Shown here in pieces: positions 22,277 to 34,206 of a stretch of DNA of 64,000 nucleotides (position 1 is the stretch's first letter; each line of letters begins with the position of its first letter). The position numbers were made by a program, and so were the translations under genes. The notes beneath the pieces are model-generated. The model saw only the letters and a list, made by a program, of their open reading frames with translations. It was not told the origin of the DNA and made no database searches. Origin of the DNA: Apostichopus japonicus (lineage: Eukaryota > Echinodermata > Holothuroidea > Aspidochirotida > Stichopodidae); NCBI RefSeq assembly GCF_037975245.1, contig NC_092583.1:7579264-7643263 (forward strand), given 5' to 3'.

Positions 22277-22703
22277 TAAGAGCCATAGCTTCTGTTTACA
22301 CTAGATCCGGGTTGACTTACCCCTAGGAATTTGGGAGATCACATTCCTAAGAATTTAAATACAACCTGTGTACACTTCCATCTGGATCAACTGAAAAGCT
22401 GTTTGTTACACAGCAGTATTGTGCAATGCATAACATGCTTTGATATAGGTTTTAGATGTATATATATCTATATACAGAGGTTAGAGTTGTTCTGTGGCCA
22501 GCTTTGAACAGAGAACCTTTTGCTCTTCAAATTTGATTCTGGGCTCCAGTATTCATCTCAGATCTCCTCTGAGATTAACATATCTCCGAGGTTGATCAGG
22601 ATCAAAATCACGTTTACACAGTTGATTTGATGAGTATTTCTATACTGAACTTAATAGGGGTCTGGTGTGAGACCCAGATCTAGTGTAAACAACTAGGCCC
22701 TTA
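22277..22703. mobile_element. MITE-like element just downstream of the GPR89 stop
   Basis: Inverted termini taagagccatag..tgtttacactagatc and, on the other strand, taagggcctag..tgtttacactagatc. Interior about 360 bp, no ORF. Starts 50 bp after the stop, so it probably lies in the 3' UTR. The terminal TAA/TTA may be element ends or an imperfect Harbinger-type duplication. Confidence 0.65.
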
Positions 22704-25482
22704 GGCAACTGTGCATTTTACAAGCCGTGAGTTAGGTGCAATAACTCTGGTATTTCTAAAGGAAATATAACATTGCAAGATACTTTCCCTTTATAGCTAA
22801 CATATTTATTATGGCTCTCTGAACTTGTTGCAAGAGTGATTTGGCACTTTTTGAGAAATATATTGGAAAGGAATGGCTATTGTTAACCCCGTATGTGACC
22901 CCCCAAAAAAGGAGTGTTACATAATATGATTGGCTATTGCAGCATAATTTTATTGATTTCTTGATTGATATATTAAAAGTTTTAGCATGTCAATATGAAA
23001 AAGCTGCATGTGATTTTCTTCCTTTTTTTCTTTTTCCATTTTTACATATTTGCAGCAAAGAAGAACTATGTAGACTTTGTTATGTAATTTGAGTAATACA
23101 TTCAAAACAGTTTGCCTTTACAAAAACCCCCTTGTTTCTCCCTACATCAAACAATATCCCCACAGGTAAAGGTTGACACCAAAACACATCTAAAACTATT
23201 GAGTGTTGCTCAAATGCAGATGACCTTTTGATCAAATGCAGACATGCTATTATATTTATTCACCAAACGAATGTTAACTAATGACTAATGAAGGTCTCAA
23301 TTCAAAACTGAAATTTTTCTTATCTGGATTCAAATTTTATATATAATAATTTAAGTACAAAGACCAGATAAAAAAAATCATATTTTTGGCCATTTCAGTC
23401 ATTGTTTGAAGTCAAATTTGACGATTCAGTCTAATGAAATTTAGTGATATTTGTTATGCCTTGGCCTTGATAGTAGTTTCAAATTTGTCCTTGGCATGAC
23501 AATAGATACCTAACGAGAGGCATTCTTTATTGGTCAGCATCTTACCCGAGAATTCATTTTTAAACTTTCAAAGCATAATTAATATTTATGATTTCTTGAT
23601 ATATTGTACCATCTCATCTGTTAGCTTATTTGTTATTTATTCTTTCTCTGTCTTATCTTGTCTAGTTTTAAAAAAAAAAATGTTTGTTCAGAATTTACAA
23701 GTTTGAAGTTCAAGAAAATGACTAATATAGAAAGAAAAAACAAAATGAGTCCCAGTGCCATTTTTCACTTTTATTTCGATGTTAAGCTAGATAGATCTAA
23801 ATTTCAGAAATTTACACAGCTGCAGTTAGTCTTGAAATTAAACAACGAAAGAAATAAATAAAAAAGAAGAAACGAAGGTGTAAGAATTAATCATACACGT
23901 TTCTACTTGGGATCAGTTGTATGGTATCTCAATTCCCCTGTCCACTCCTCTGCGCACGCCACGGATTCTTCAGGATATGTGCATAGCTTCAGAGAATCGT
24001 CATATCCGGTACTTGAGACTGTTAGCAATCCAGAGTATCAAGCCATCTCTCTTTTGAAATAAAATCTGTCAAATTTAATATCAATGATATGGAAATTAAA
24101 CCTGTTTCATCTTCAATGATGATCTAAGTTTCAGAAATTTGTCACCCTCCCGGGATGTACTATGTCCGAATGTTTGCTCCTTGATAAACAAGCCAAATAT
24201 GATTGTGATGAGTTGTTTGCTCCTTGATAAACAATCCAAATATGATTATGATCAGTTCATAAACGAATAAATGGTCATCAACTTTATTAAATTTGCTTGT
24301 TGTTCTATAGTGTTAGTAGTTTCTGGGTTAAGTTGCCTCCAGAGACGTTATTCTTTTCTGAGACAAATTAATGAGCTTGATGAAATAAGTTAAATCTAAG
24401 TTAACAGTTAGATGATAAGTTAGTAGGTCAAATGACATAATATTGCTGGTACATATACATTCGGTCGTAATAACAAAAATGTCTTTTCTTTTAATGCTTT
24501 TGATGTGTATGTATGTATATGTATATTAGATCCTCCTGCAAGCAGGCCTCATTGGCCAGAATCCTCATTGGCTTATCAAAAACGCAAGCTGACCGAAGTC
24601 AAAAGATGAAGTAAAAGTAATAAAAGATGAAGTCAAATGATGAAATAAAAAGTTCAATTTAAGTTAACAGTTATATGATCAGCGTAATTAGTTGGTACGT
24701 CAAATGTCATAATATTGCTGATACATATATATCGATTATAATCACAGAAATTGTCATTAATTCTATTACCTTTGTCAAATTTGGTTAAAGAGAAATTGTC
24801 GTACTTTGTCACAAGTTAATGAGCTCAAATGAAAAATTTAAATTAAATTTCTACAATTCTATCATAAAAAATCAGTAATTAATCAATTCTATACTTTTAT
24901 TTTATATATTTTACTTCCGTCTTTGTTCAATGAGCCTACTAACATATCAATATATTAACTAAGAAATAGTTATTTGTTATCATAAATGTATCTTTCTTTA
25001 TGAATGCGCTGCCGCCAATGGTCCCTTTTAATTACAAAGATGTCATTTTCGAACTTTAAGTCATCAGTATTAATTACAAATGTGTCCTAGCTAATCATGG
25101 GTTGTAACACATTTTGCAATTTGAAAGAGATATTTCAAACTAGCCTTGGTTTACCCTGCCGCTTCGCTACGCCAGTGGACTTGTTTCGTGTACTTCTCCA
25201 TGTTAAGGAGCTTAACTTTGTTCCCATTCTGTCCCTCCAATGGAAGCACGGGTCTCAGAACCCCCTCTCCACCCCCCCCCCTTCCAAACACACACCTTCC
25301 TTCCACGTGTTGGCAGAACCGAATTGACCAATTGTGAGGCTGGCGTTGCCTTTACATTTTAACCCAAGTGTACTGTTCCACTGTATGGTCGTTGCTAAAT
25401 TGGAAAGCAATATTAAGGGGCTACAACAGAAATCATTCAAAATCTAGGATGAGTGTTGTAAAAGGTGTGTTTTAACAAATAT
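22704..25482. other. Downstream region without recognised genes
   Basis: AT-rich. Holds a 43-bp tandem duplication (about 24172-24257, units starting gtttgctccttgataaac) and diverged direct repeats sharing aagttaacagtta and cataatattgctg near 24390-24460 and 24660-24730. Nothing coding is supported. Confidence 0.6.
22972..22977 (+). promoter_or_regulatory. Candidate poly(A) signal ATTAAA for GPR89
   Basis: First ATTAAA noted after the stop and MITE. Canonical AATAAA hexamers occur later, at 23853, 23857 and 24058. Sequence alone cannot decide which is used. Confidence 0.25.
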
Positions 25483-25841
25483 ATCCATCCATCCATCCAT
25501 CCATCCATCCATCCATCCATCCATCCATCCATCCATCCATCCATCCATCCATCCATCCATCCATCCATCCATCCATCCATCCATCCATCCATCCATCCAT
25601 CCATCCATCCATCCATCCATCCATCCATCCATCCATCCATCCATCCATCCATCCATCCATCCATCCATCCATCCATCCATCCATCCATCCATCCATCCAT
25701 CCATCCATCCATCCATCCATCCATCCATCCATCCATCCATCCATCCATCCATCCATCCATCCATCCATCCATCCATCCATCCATCCATCCATCCATCCAT
25801 CCATCCATCCATCCATCCATCCATCCATCCATCTATCTATG
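25483..25841. repeat. (ATCC)n microsatellite, about 0.36 kb
   Basis: Nearly perfect tetranucleotide array read as ATCC/GGAT, ending in a short (ATCT)n tail. It generates long IHPS and MDGW ORFs in several frames that are not genes. Confidence 0.98.
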
Positions 25842-26806
25842 TTGATAACATGTTTGTGTTATAACCATGTTCTCATTATACCTCAAGTTCTAGATTACTA
25901 GTTATGTAAGCTACAAATGTTCACAAATATTTTATTTGTGATTAAGTTCACCAATGCCAAGTACAGGACCGTAGCCTGCCGGGTGGGGTTGGAGGTGGGG
26001 GGGGGGAGATTAGCTGTCCCCGTGGGATTTCCATATCCTAAATGAAAGTAAGCTTGCGATAATATGATGGGCTGGACAGGATGCGTTATTTCAGTTAGTT
26101 TTAGCCAAACGTTCGTATCATTTCTTCTGATTTCATTAGTCAGTAGTGTGAAACCTCAAGATTCTAGCCACGTACTGTACGAATGGCGTTCGAAAAGAAC
26201 ACAAGGTTTATTTTAACTGCTCAAAACGTGTATGTACGATCGCTGATGGACTGACCGTGCGTTTTTATTGGTTTTTCACGAGTTGTGTTAGAATAACAGT
26301 AAACGTAGAGAGGTCCTAAGATTTAACCTGCGTGAACAGTGTAGCAGTCTAATGTGAAAGTTACGGTTTATTTATTACGCCTACATGTTATATGTAGGTA
26401 CTAGAAGTTTCATTTCTACCACCTATATCAGTGCCCCAAATGTAACTAAGAATATTGAGACACAGTACCCCACACGGCCCACTCAGCTCATCTGCCCTCA
26501 CCCCACAAATAATGCTAACACAAACCTAATAGTTAATTTACACCCAACTTCCACTTAAGGCTTCCCTACAGCATATATAGGCTACGGCTGATTTATTCTT
26601 CTGTGGAAAGTTTAAGAATGTTTCCGTATTTGGTTTAAGTTTCAATTTGATTAATCTTGATAAAGGGCCTAAGTTACACCCGAATGTTAAATACATAAGT
26701 CTTTCTTAATTTAAGTCTAATCATTTATCAGATGTGACTTTTGTTAAAATATATTTATGACTGACTTATCAATTCAGGGACCAAACAGAAGCAAACTTGA
26801 AGATTT
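25842..26806. other. Non-coding interval
   Basis: No gene, RNA or mobile element recognised; one G homopolymer near 25998. Confidence 0.55.
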
Positions 26807-26995
26807 CTATATGTGAGTCCGCCCCTTGGGTCCCCGCCGGGCTTCGCCCCTGGACCCCATCAGGGGCCCTAAGTCGGGCCCCTGGATCCCACCAGGCTTT
26901 TTTAAAGGCTTTGCGCCAAGGCGTTCGAGAAGATTCTGAAATAAAATCGTTAAAAACAGAAAAAAGTTTGCTACTTCGCTACTTCGGCTTTTAGG
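26807..26995. repeat. GC-rich dispersed repeat fragment
   Basis: Abrupt GC-rich block with internal ccccggg-like echoes (gtccccgccggg, cctggaccccatcagggg, cctggatcccaccagg) in AT-rich surroundings. Compositionally like transposon-derived sequence, immediately beside the hAT element. No termini found. Confidence 0.45.
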
Positions 26996-27013
26996 ATAAT
27001 ATATAACTGTATG

Positions 27014-28040
27014 CACTGGCGGATCCAAGGGGGCCAAGGGGGCCATGCCCCCCCCCCCAAAGGTGAGCCAAAAAGTGTTTCCGAACATCCGCTAAATCAT
27101 ATGATTGAAAATTAAAAAATCGAGAGGAATAGCAGTGGTAGACTAGTCTAAACCTTTTCGTTTTCTGGTTTAAAATTAAATGCAGAGCTCCCAACTGACC
27201 CGCAATTCGCGGGAATTAGACCCGCATTCTAACACCCAAACCCGCTGACCCGCACAAGCGTCCGAAAAAAAAACGCATTGTAATTGTCAAGTATACATAA
27301 AAACATTTGCATCAAATTTTGACTTAGCAACCATCATTTCTTTAGCATTTAGCATAATAGAGTATAATACCTCCTTTACAGCATCATTTGAACCTCAAAT
27401 TAGCCTATAATTCTTTTCATTGGGGCGAGCAGCGAATATTTTCATGCCACGGGAAAGAATGAATTATCACCTACTATTCAATTTATTGATGTTACACACA
27501 ATAAAAATGCCTATTTCTCAGAAAATTTTGGGTGACAAAAGCCTTTCTAAGTGCCACCATTTTACATGTAGGCATCACCAGGATTCCAAAAAAAAAGTCA
27601 AAAGGAGAGGGGAGGGGACACCCCCTCCTCTTATACCCCTCCCCCAGGACGGCGATTCGTGGCATAGACCAGCATTTGCCTTCTCAAGAGTTGGGAGCTA
27701 TGTAAATGTATGAGCATGAGGATTTACAGTTTAACACCATTTTGCAGTTACAGGCTGGTTGTAAGAAATTTATAACCTATGAGAAATAAAATTTCTTGAG
27801 AAAGATGATACCAACTTTGTTTTATAAATATTTTAGAAAATTACACCTGGGAAACATTTTTTTAGAAGTAAATTAACATCACCATTGTACACTTTTGTCG
27901 CACCAAATTGCATCTGAGGGCATTCAGCAATAGAACATTTTCCAAATGGGAGGGGGCACCCCCTCCCCTTAGACCCCTCCCCCATATCACTCTAATGCCA
28001 CTTTGGCCCCTCCCAAACAAAGGCCCTGGATCCGCCAGTG
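27014..28040. mobile_element. hAT-family non-autonomous element with 8-bp TSD
   Basis: Terminal inverted repeats CACTGGCGGATCCA and TGGATCCGCCAGTG are perfect over 14 bp, with CA...TG ends. Perfect 8-bp duplication ACTGTATG at 27006-27013 and 28041-28048. The 1027-bp interior has no transposase; it has runs of C and cccctcccc-rich motifs, plus a second inverted pair agctcccaac (about 27185) and gttgggagct (about 27700) that suggests a nested insertion. Confidence 0.88.
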
Positions 28041-28124
28041 ACTGTATGCATATAGGAATATAATATGTGGCATTGTTCCTCTGTTCACATTCATATCAGT
28101 GCTATCTATGCTAGTGTAGGATGC

Positions 28125-28300
28125 AGGTGTTGATGGCGTTAGGAGCAATGAAACCTATAACATCTGTGAGGTCGAGGGTTCGATCCCTGGCCGGCCACAG
28201 TAAGGTTGGGTTTTCATCCAGGAGAAATCCACGGTTTTCCATCTAAGAAGATCTTCCGAATTGTAATTTTTTATTTTAAAAAAAAATTATATGAGCTAAA
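28125..28300 (+). mobile_element. tRNA-related SINE-like fragment
   Basis: Contains a B-box-like gggttcgatccctgg preceded by a weak A-box-like region (tgatggcgttaggagca). Downstream is gggttttcatcc-aggagaaatcc-acggttttcc, a motif style shared by SINE/LINE tails, ending in an A/T-rich tail. Boundaries uncertain. Confidence 0.5.
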
Positions 28301-29906
28301 CCTGCAAATTGGATAGCTACCCGACGTTAAGAGAAAAGTAATAAGGTAAGCTATTCGGCTGTTACCATATACATACATATTTGGCTGCTTAGCGTCATAA
28401 CGTTACTGTCCTCCGAAGACGGTTTCATTTCCAGACCTATATTCTAATAGATTAATAAAGGAGATTGTTGGCACTCATGTTAGTGTTACTATATTTATCA
28501 TCATGAAACAAGTATTTCAACCCTTTTTAGGCAGCATTCAGTTAAGATTTAATTGTAAACAAGTACATCCAGTCTGACTGACTGTTTTTCACAGTGTGTT
28601 TGGGATTAAATTTTATCAAATAAATTTTGCTACTGAGGAGATAAAAACCCAGACATGCATTCAACAGCAATGACTAAGAGAGATATAACCGTTTCAGTAA
28701 TGTTATCACCATTTCATGAAGAAGAATAAAATGTTAGACGAGGAAAACATTAGTGTGAATGCATTAATATGGAGAACCTCCGCGGGGAACTACATGTTCG
28801 GTTATAAAATTGCAAACTGAAATTAAAATTGATAGACTGAGTTACTGGCAAACAGGTTGCATTATAACCTCTAGAATAAAGTTAGATGGCAGTTGAGATT
28901 TTAACAACAAGAAGTTAAACTTTATGATATAGTACTTCACTCAACCCTTGTGTCGGTTCTCATTACATATATCTTCCTATTTTATGAACCAATTTGTTAA
29001 AATGCGGTAAAGCTTTAATCCTGATTTTTAATCCTTAGGTAGTTTAATTTATTCCTCTTCAACATACATTCATAACAGAGCAATGAAACATGCAGAGAAC
29101 AGGCACTCCTTTTTCCAGACGTATTCTAGCAAATTTACTCTTAAACGTACCAAATATTACTATATTGATCACGTCGAGAATGTTTTAAGATTTCTCCCAA
29201 TGTTACTAAGGAATTTGCATATAATAAGTACTCCGATGCAATTTTAAACATTTCATCATTCACAAACTTGTAATCACACGTCATTTTAAAAAGAAAATAA
29301 TTGTTTTAAAATTTGGTTAGTTTTTAACATGTCTAACACAGGGGAGCAAAGACGAATATTTCTGGGCGTCCTAGCCCCCCCCCCCAAGCAAAGTCAAGAG
29401 GATCAGCCCACCTCAGGCAGACAGACTATTACAAAAGAACCCTATTGTGCATTGTATATAAAAATTGTAATATTTATGCCGCACAGTCTAAGTCGAAAAT
29501 TCTTCAACATTGTTTCAAAAGTTGCATAATGTAGCTCCATTTCGAATCTAAGCATACTTCATTTTATCACAATTTCTCAAATCTGAGGGATGGCTGCGAT
29601 CGTATAGACTCCTAACCTGATAAAATAATATCTAACCCGTCCCCCCCCCCCACCCACCCTCAGTACACAATATGCAGAAAGTGACTTTAAAATGAACATT
29701 TAGTAATCGAGGGAACAAATTAAGAGAAAGTAGGTGATCTAGTTTACCCTTAGAAGCAAATATATCAGCTCTAGCAGGCTAATACTTAGAATCCGTGCCA
29801 ATGATCAATGCCGTGGTGCACTAGCCTTTAACATTTAAAAAAAATGAAATTAAAACCCTCGAAGAAAGTGATATTAAAAGCCAAAATGTCAATTTGAAGG
29901 TACTAG

Positions 29907-29910
<4 letters not shown>
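28301..29910. other. Non-coding interval
   Basis: AT-rich with occasional C runs (29374, 29641). I see no gene, RNA or complete element. Confidence 0.55.
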
Positions 29911-29953
<43 letters not shown>

Positions 29954-29989
29954 TTATACTAGTTATTTATTTTTAGTGAATATATATAC

Positions 29990-30082
<93 letters not shown>

Positions 30083-30086
30083 TATA

Positions 30087-30131
<45 letters not shown>
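29911..30131. repeat. (TA)n array with interruptions
   Basis: TA dinucleotides with CATATA and TTTATA interruptions; the motif tactagttatttattt occurs both before and inside the tract (29901, 29957). YIYI-type ORFs here are artefacts. Confidence 0.95.
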
Positions 30132-30135
<4 letters not shown>

Positions 30136-30298
30136 CGCAACGACAACTGTACCAAATCCTAACTCTGCTTGCACATTTCGGAATAATTGATGTTCGATCG
30201 AATCATTCAAGCATGATGATCACGTGACCTAAGTGATATGATTGTTTTTCGTATGTTTTCCTCTACTCTGCAGCAGCCATGGACATGTGATACTATCT

Positions 30299-30394
30299 AA
30301 CCTTAAGGGTGAACTATAGCACATATCCTATTCTACTGGATACTTTATAACCTTAAGCGTGAAGTATAGCACATATCTGGTTCTACTGGATCTT
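30299..30394. repeat. 50-bp tandem duplication
   Basis: Two adjacent copies of ccttaag-gtgaa-tatagcacatat-ttctactggat, with a few substitutions between them. Confidence 0.8.
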
Positions 30395-31518
30395 GTGCTG
30401 CCGTACTTTTTGTCATTTTCAATTGAACTGGATGGTATAAAGAGACACTAATTGAACTTATTCCATGGTAAATCGAACATGGGAATTGATTCCGGAAGGA
30501 AGAGAATAGGCAACAAAGAGGCCCAAACCTGAGAAATTAAGAAATTAAAGGTCATGTGCACATAGAGAAATGTATGATAGATCAAACGTCTATATTAACT
30601 GTTTTGTGTATTTGTTTTTGTACAGAGAGTGTTCCGTTCAAAATGAGTCCCATAAAACCCCAGCTTCTTACTGTTGATTAAGTTTGCTCACCAAACGAAG
30701 GTAGCTAAACCGAAGATATTGTTGGCCGGGAAGAGGAATACAAAATCTCTGGAGTAAAACCGGATGGATAATAATCTAGCAAAAGCAGTTATAAATAAAG
30801 CTCGTAGCAGTAATTAAGTTGGGGCGACTCTATATATATATGTATATATATATATGTATCGATGCTATTTGAAGACCTTTATCATCCTTGGGATATTTGT
30901 CCCCTTCTGTTTTCCAAGTCAAGTTATTTCACACGCCTACACCTCCCAGTCGTCGACTATTTAACTGGAACAATTCTTTAGACTAACAGAAATGAAAAGT
31001 AGGCCTATCACGCGAAATTTAGAACCGACACAGATGAATTTCTATATAAAGCAATCTGGAGTATAAGATTGTCATATGCCCGTCTTAGAGGTTCACTAAA
31101 TATGACATTTAGCTTCTCGCAATCACGTTACTATACGTGAAAGTTAATTGAACTACGCTTATAAGATTCAAGAGGAGGTGGAGGAGGAAGAAGAAAGAGG
31201 CAGGTAAGGGCAAACCCGTCGTGTTTCATCTTCTCTTCATTGCTTTACTCCGACTTTTTTCAATGATCTCTCTCTGAAAAACAATCACCTGTATAATGTC
31301 ACGCTACATTTCCTAATATAAGCCTACCTTTTCCCAGTTTGTAGTTCAGCTTAACTCGTCGTCTTGTTAAAGGTGTGTTCTCGTCAAGTTTGTCGTATTT
31401 TCCTTGAATTATCTGTGAGATTTGACGGCCTATCGGTAAGGGAACTTGGTGGTAGCAGGACTGATCATTGTCTGAATTTAGGTTATCCTTGCCCTCCGCC
31501 AGATACGCGAACTTTACC
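30395..31518. other. Non-coding interval
   Basis: Contains a short (TA)n patch near 30832-30857. Small ORFs lack any recognisable motif. Confidence 0.5.
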
Positions 31519-31801
31519 AAAGTATATTTACTGTCTAGACCACAGTCCTAACATGTTTGAACCAATGACTATGCATATTGTACCTTGTTGTTGTTGCCTT
31601 CTTAACCCCCCTCCCACACCCCACCCCCTATCTTATCTGTCCTTTCCTCTCCCTCCCCCTTCGAAGTATTATTACTGTCTAGATCACAGTCTTAACATGT
31701 TTGTTAAAATGACTATATAGTGTACCTTGGTGTTGTTGCCCTCTTACACCCCACCCTACCCCTATCTTATCTTTCCTTTCCTCCCCCTCCCCCTTCTCCA
31801 G
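31519..31801. repeat. Tandem duplication, about 144 bp x2
   Basis: Both halves contain actgtctaga, cacagtc, aacatgtttg, a gtacctt-gttgttgcc block and a long C/T-rich tract (tatcttatct, ctccctccccctt). Non-coding. Confidence 0.75.
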
Positions 31802-33105
31802 ATAAGATGACATTGACGGTGCAGTGTATGACATCAACTTTCATAATATAAGTTCAACCACTCCCTGATTCAATTTAGCTATCGCGAATACGGTGTATGT
31901 CAAGTGCAATGATGTATACTTGTACCCAGAACTGTGTTTAATACGGGGATGATAGGTTCACGCTTCAGTCAATACATTATTATGTTTACATGTTAACAAT
32001 GTCACCGTATAAGATGGCACCAATATGTTACCCACACTGTTACCCAATGTTACCCACATACTACCCACACACTACGTAGATGGTAAGTCCGAGAACGTGC
32101 ACGATACCCACCAAATCCCCAAGCCTTCCATATTCCAAATGCATGGGTTCTATATATACATATACTGGCATACCCAACTTTCTCACCTCTTACCCTTCCC
32201 CTCCTGTCCCACCTCCACCTACTGAGGTGCCCGCTTCATTTCAGTGAGTAATTATGTTTACACTTTAACAATGGTACCTTATCAAATGAAGGGTCTATCC
32301 TTGGGAAAGCCCCTTTAAGTCATGACGTAGTCCATGTAATCAGTTCATCGGAAGATTCAGGTACACTTTTATTACAAACTTGACTTCTTTTTAGAGCCCT
32401 GAAGGATGAATCGAAATATTTTATTGCCTGGGGCGTCTCTTCACTAAGACTGAGGCTGTAATGATTCGTTCCGCCGTGTATTTATATATACCGTACCGCA
32501 CTACAACTTAGTAATAAGAACAACGTAACTCATAGATTACAGAAAAATAGCTTCGTAGTCTTGTCGTATTACAAGAGAACTCTTCAAGTATATCACATAT
32601 TTTAAAAGCAGCTGGGTAATTTGAAAGGTACCGTCATTTCAGGTTTGTTTGTCCTTAAGACCAAAATACATAACAAGGGAATAAAGAGGGTGTTTTGACA
32701 GCAATGTCTCAACAAAATGTCACAAAGAGTTATTCATACGCAGATGAACGTAAATAAATGTTTAGAATACGTCCAGCCTTTACATGTACGTTTAAGCTAC
32801 TTACTAGTTATAAACTTGACCTTTCGTGTATAGTGAACTGTACAAGTGTACACATGCGGCCATGATACATAGTTAGACAGTCAGTATGCAGCCGTTACCT
32901 GGCTACATAGCTCAACCGCATGATACATAGTGAAATACTCTATATGTGGCCTCTATATATTTCAACTGCCTGTTACATCATCAGAAACTGCGTATATATG
33001 CAGTGACTGCAGTACAGAGTTCAACCGCAGATACGTTGTAAGACAAAGGAGAGAGAGACAAGAACACTTGGTGACCTTATCACGAATCAGAAATTTCAGA
33101 CATGT
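31802..33105. other. Non-coding interval
   Basis: AT-rich, with ttacccaca repeats near 32029-32075. No gene recognised. Confidence 0.5.
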
Positions 33106-33275
33106 ATTTGAAGTGGACACCACCCCCCCCCCTCTTACCCCTCCCTCCCTTACTACCACCATAGGCGTAGAAACCCAATTTGATTTGTGGAGGGGGGGGG
33201 GGGCTGTAACGACTTGCCCGAAAAATATAACCAACATTATTCGCGCGCTCCGCGCGCGTTCAACATATCAATTTC
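33106..33275. repeat. Homopolymer-rich dispersed repeat fragment
   Basis: Long C and G runs around ataggcgtagaaaccc, followed by the palindromic cgcgcgctccgcgcgcg. Similar in style to the cgctccgcgcc motif of the repeats near 42930, 57200 and 63235. Confidence 0.4.
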
Positions 33276-33875
33276 CATATCATATACGCAAGCATCGGTT
33301 ATTACATCGCATGCCAATAACATACAATCATTTGTCGTGGTATTACCCTTCCATAAGACACATTAAATCAATGACGTTTTCAATTCGACACTGATTGATT
33401 ACATCTATAATATCAAATTGTTAATGGATTACATTTCAATATTGTAAGCACCATCACCAAAAATAAAATAAAAAGAAATAAAGAAGGATGGATGGAAAAA
33501 ATTGAAAAAAAGTAAAAGATTATAACAATCCGTCGTAGATAATAAGAAAGCAGGACGTGGGTTACTTAACTTCTGACGGCGATATGTACACAACCTCGTT
33601 GTACGTGTTGATAATCGTCACAGGTTATTTACTCCAACGTTGAGATATCAACTTGATATTTCTTCGGAGTGTTGTGAGATTATTCCCTTGTCATTTCAAG
33701 GACCCCTCAGAAATCGCTCTGTTATAACAAAATCCTTAAGGGGACACTTACCACTTCTAGACGTGCACCGCAGTATCGAATTTCATTAGCAATTTCCTAT
33801 TCTGATTCAAACGGTTCAACTGGCAAAACTGTTTCAACAACTGACGCTCGTTGAAGTGTATTCTTTGATTGTAGG
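33276..33875. other. Non-coding interval
   Basis: No gene, RNA or element recognised. Confidence 0.5.

Positions 33876-33955
<80 letters not shown>
33876..33955. repeat. (TA)n/(TG)n microsatellite
   Basis: TA dinucleotides with a central TG run. Lies at the 3'-tail side of the minus-strand tRNA-like SINE that follows. Confidence 0.93.
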
Positions 33956-33957
<2 letters not shown>

Positions 33958-34075
33958 GAAAATCGTAATGAGTTGGAAAATCAAGAACAGTGAACAAACT
34001 TCCAGCCTCCACCGGGATTCGAACCCGGGCCTCCCGCTCTGTACGCGGACATCCTAACCACTAGGCTATGGACGC

Positions 34076-34076
<1 letters not shown>
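33956..34076 (-). mobile_element. tRNA-derived SINE (tRNA-like head at 34004-34075)
   Basis: On the minus strand a 72-nt tRNA-like head: acceptor GCGTCCA paired with TGGAGGC (one G-G mismatch), A box TAGCCTAGTGG, anticodon stem TCCGC/GCGGG with loop GTACAGA, T arm CCGGG-TTCGAAT-CCCGG (B box). The D stem is weak. The formal anticodon would be ACA, unusual for a working tRNA-Cys. A tail with TTCACTGTT runs into (TA)n. A second copy occurs at 61512-61584, which argues for a SINE over a lone tRNA gene. Confidence 0.68.
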
Positions 34077-34078
<2 letters not shown>

Positions 34079-34171
<93 letters not shown>

Positions 34172-34206
34172 GGTGTGTGTGTGGGTGTGTGTGTGTGTGT
34201 GTGTGT
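34079..34206. repeat. (TA)n followed by (TG)n microsatellite
   Basis: About 80 bp of TA then GTGTGTGGG-type repeats, abutting the SINE head. Confidence 0.95.

Noticed and set aside
29949-30227. YIYI-rich ORFs in (TA)n tracts (also 33757-34313, 46213-46522, 61308-61615)
   Set aside because: Dinucleotide and tetranucleotide repeat translations on both strands.
34004-34075. Functional tRNA-Cys(ACA) gene
   Set aside because: Weak D stem, acceptor mismatch, ACA anticodon, and a second decayed copy with the same tail; a SINE head is more likely.
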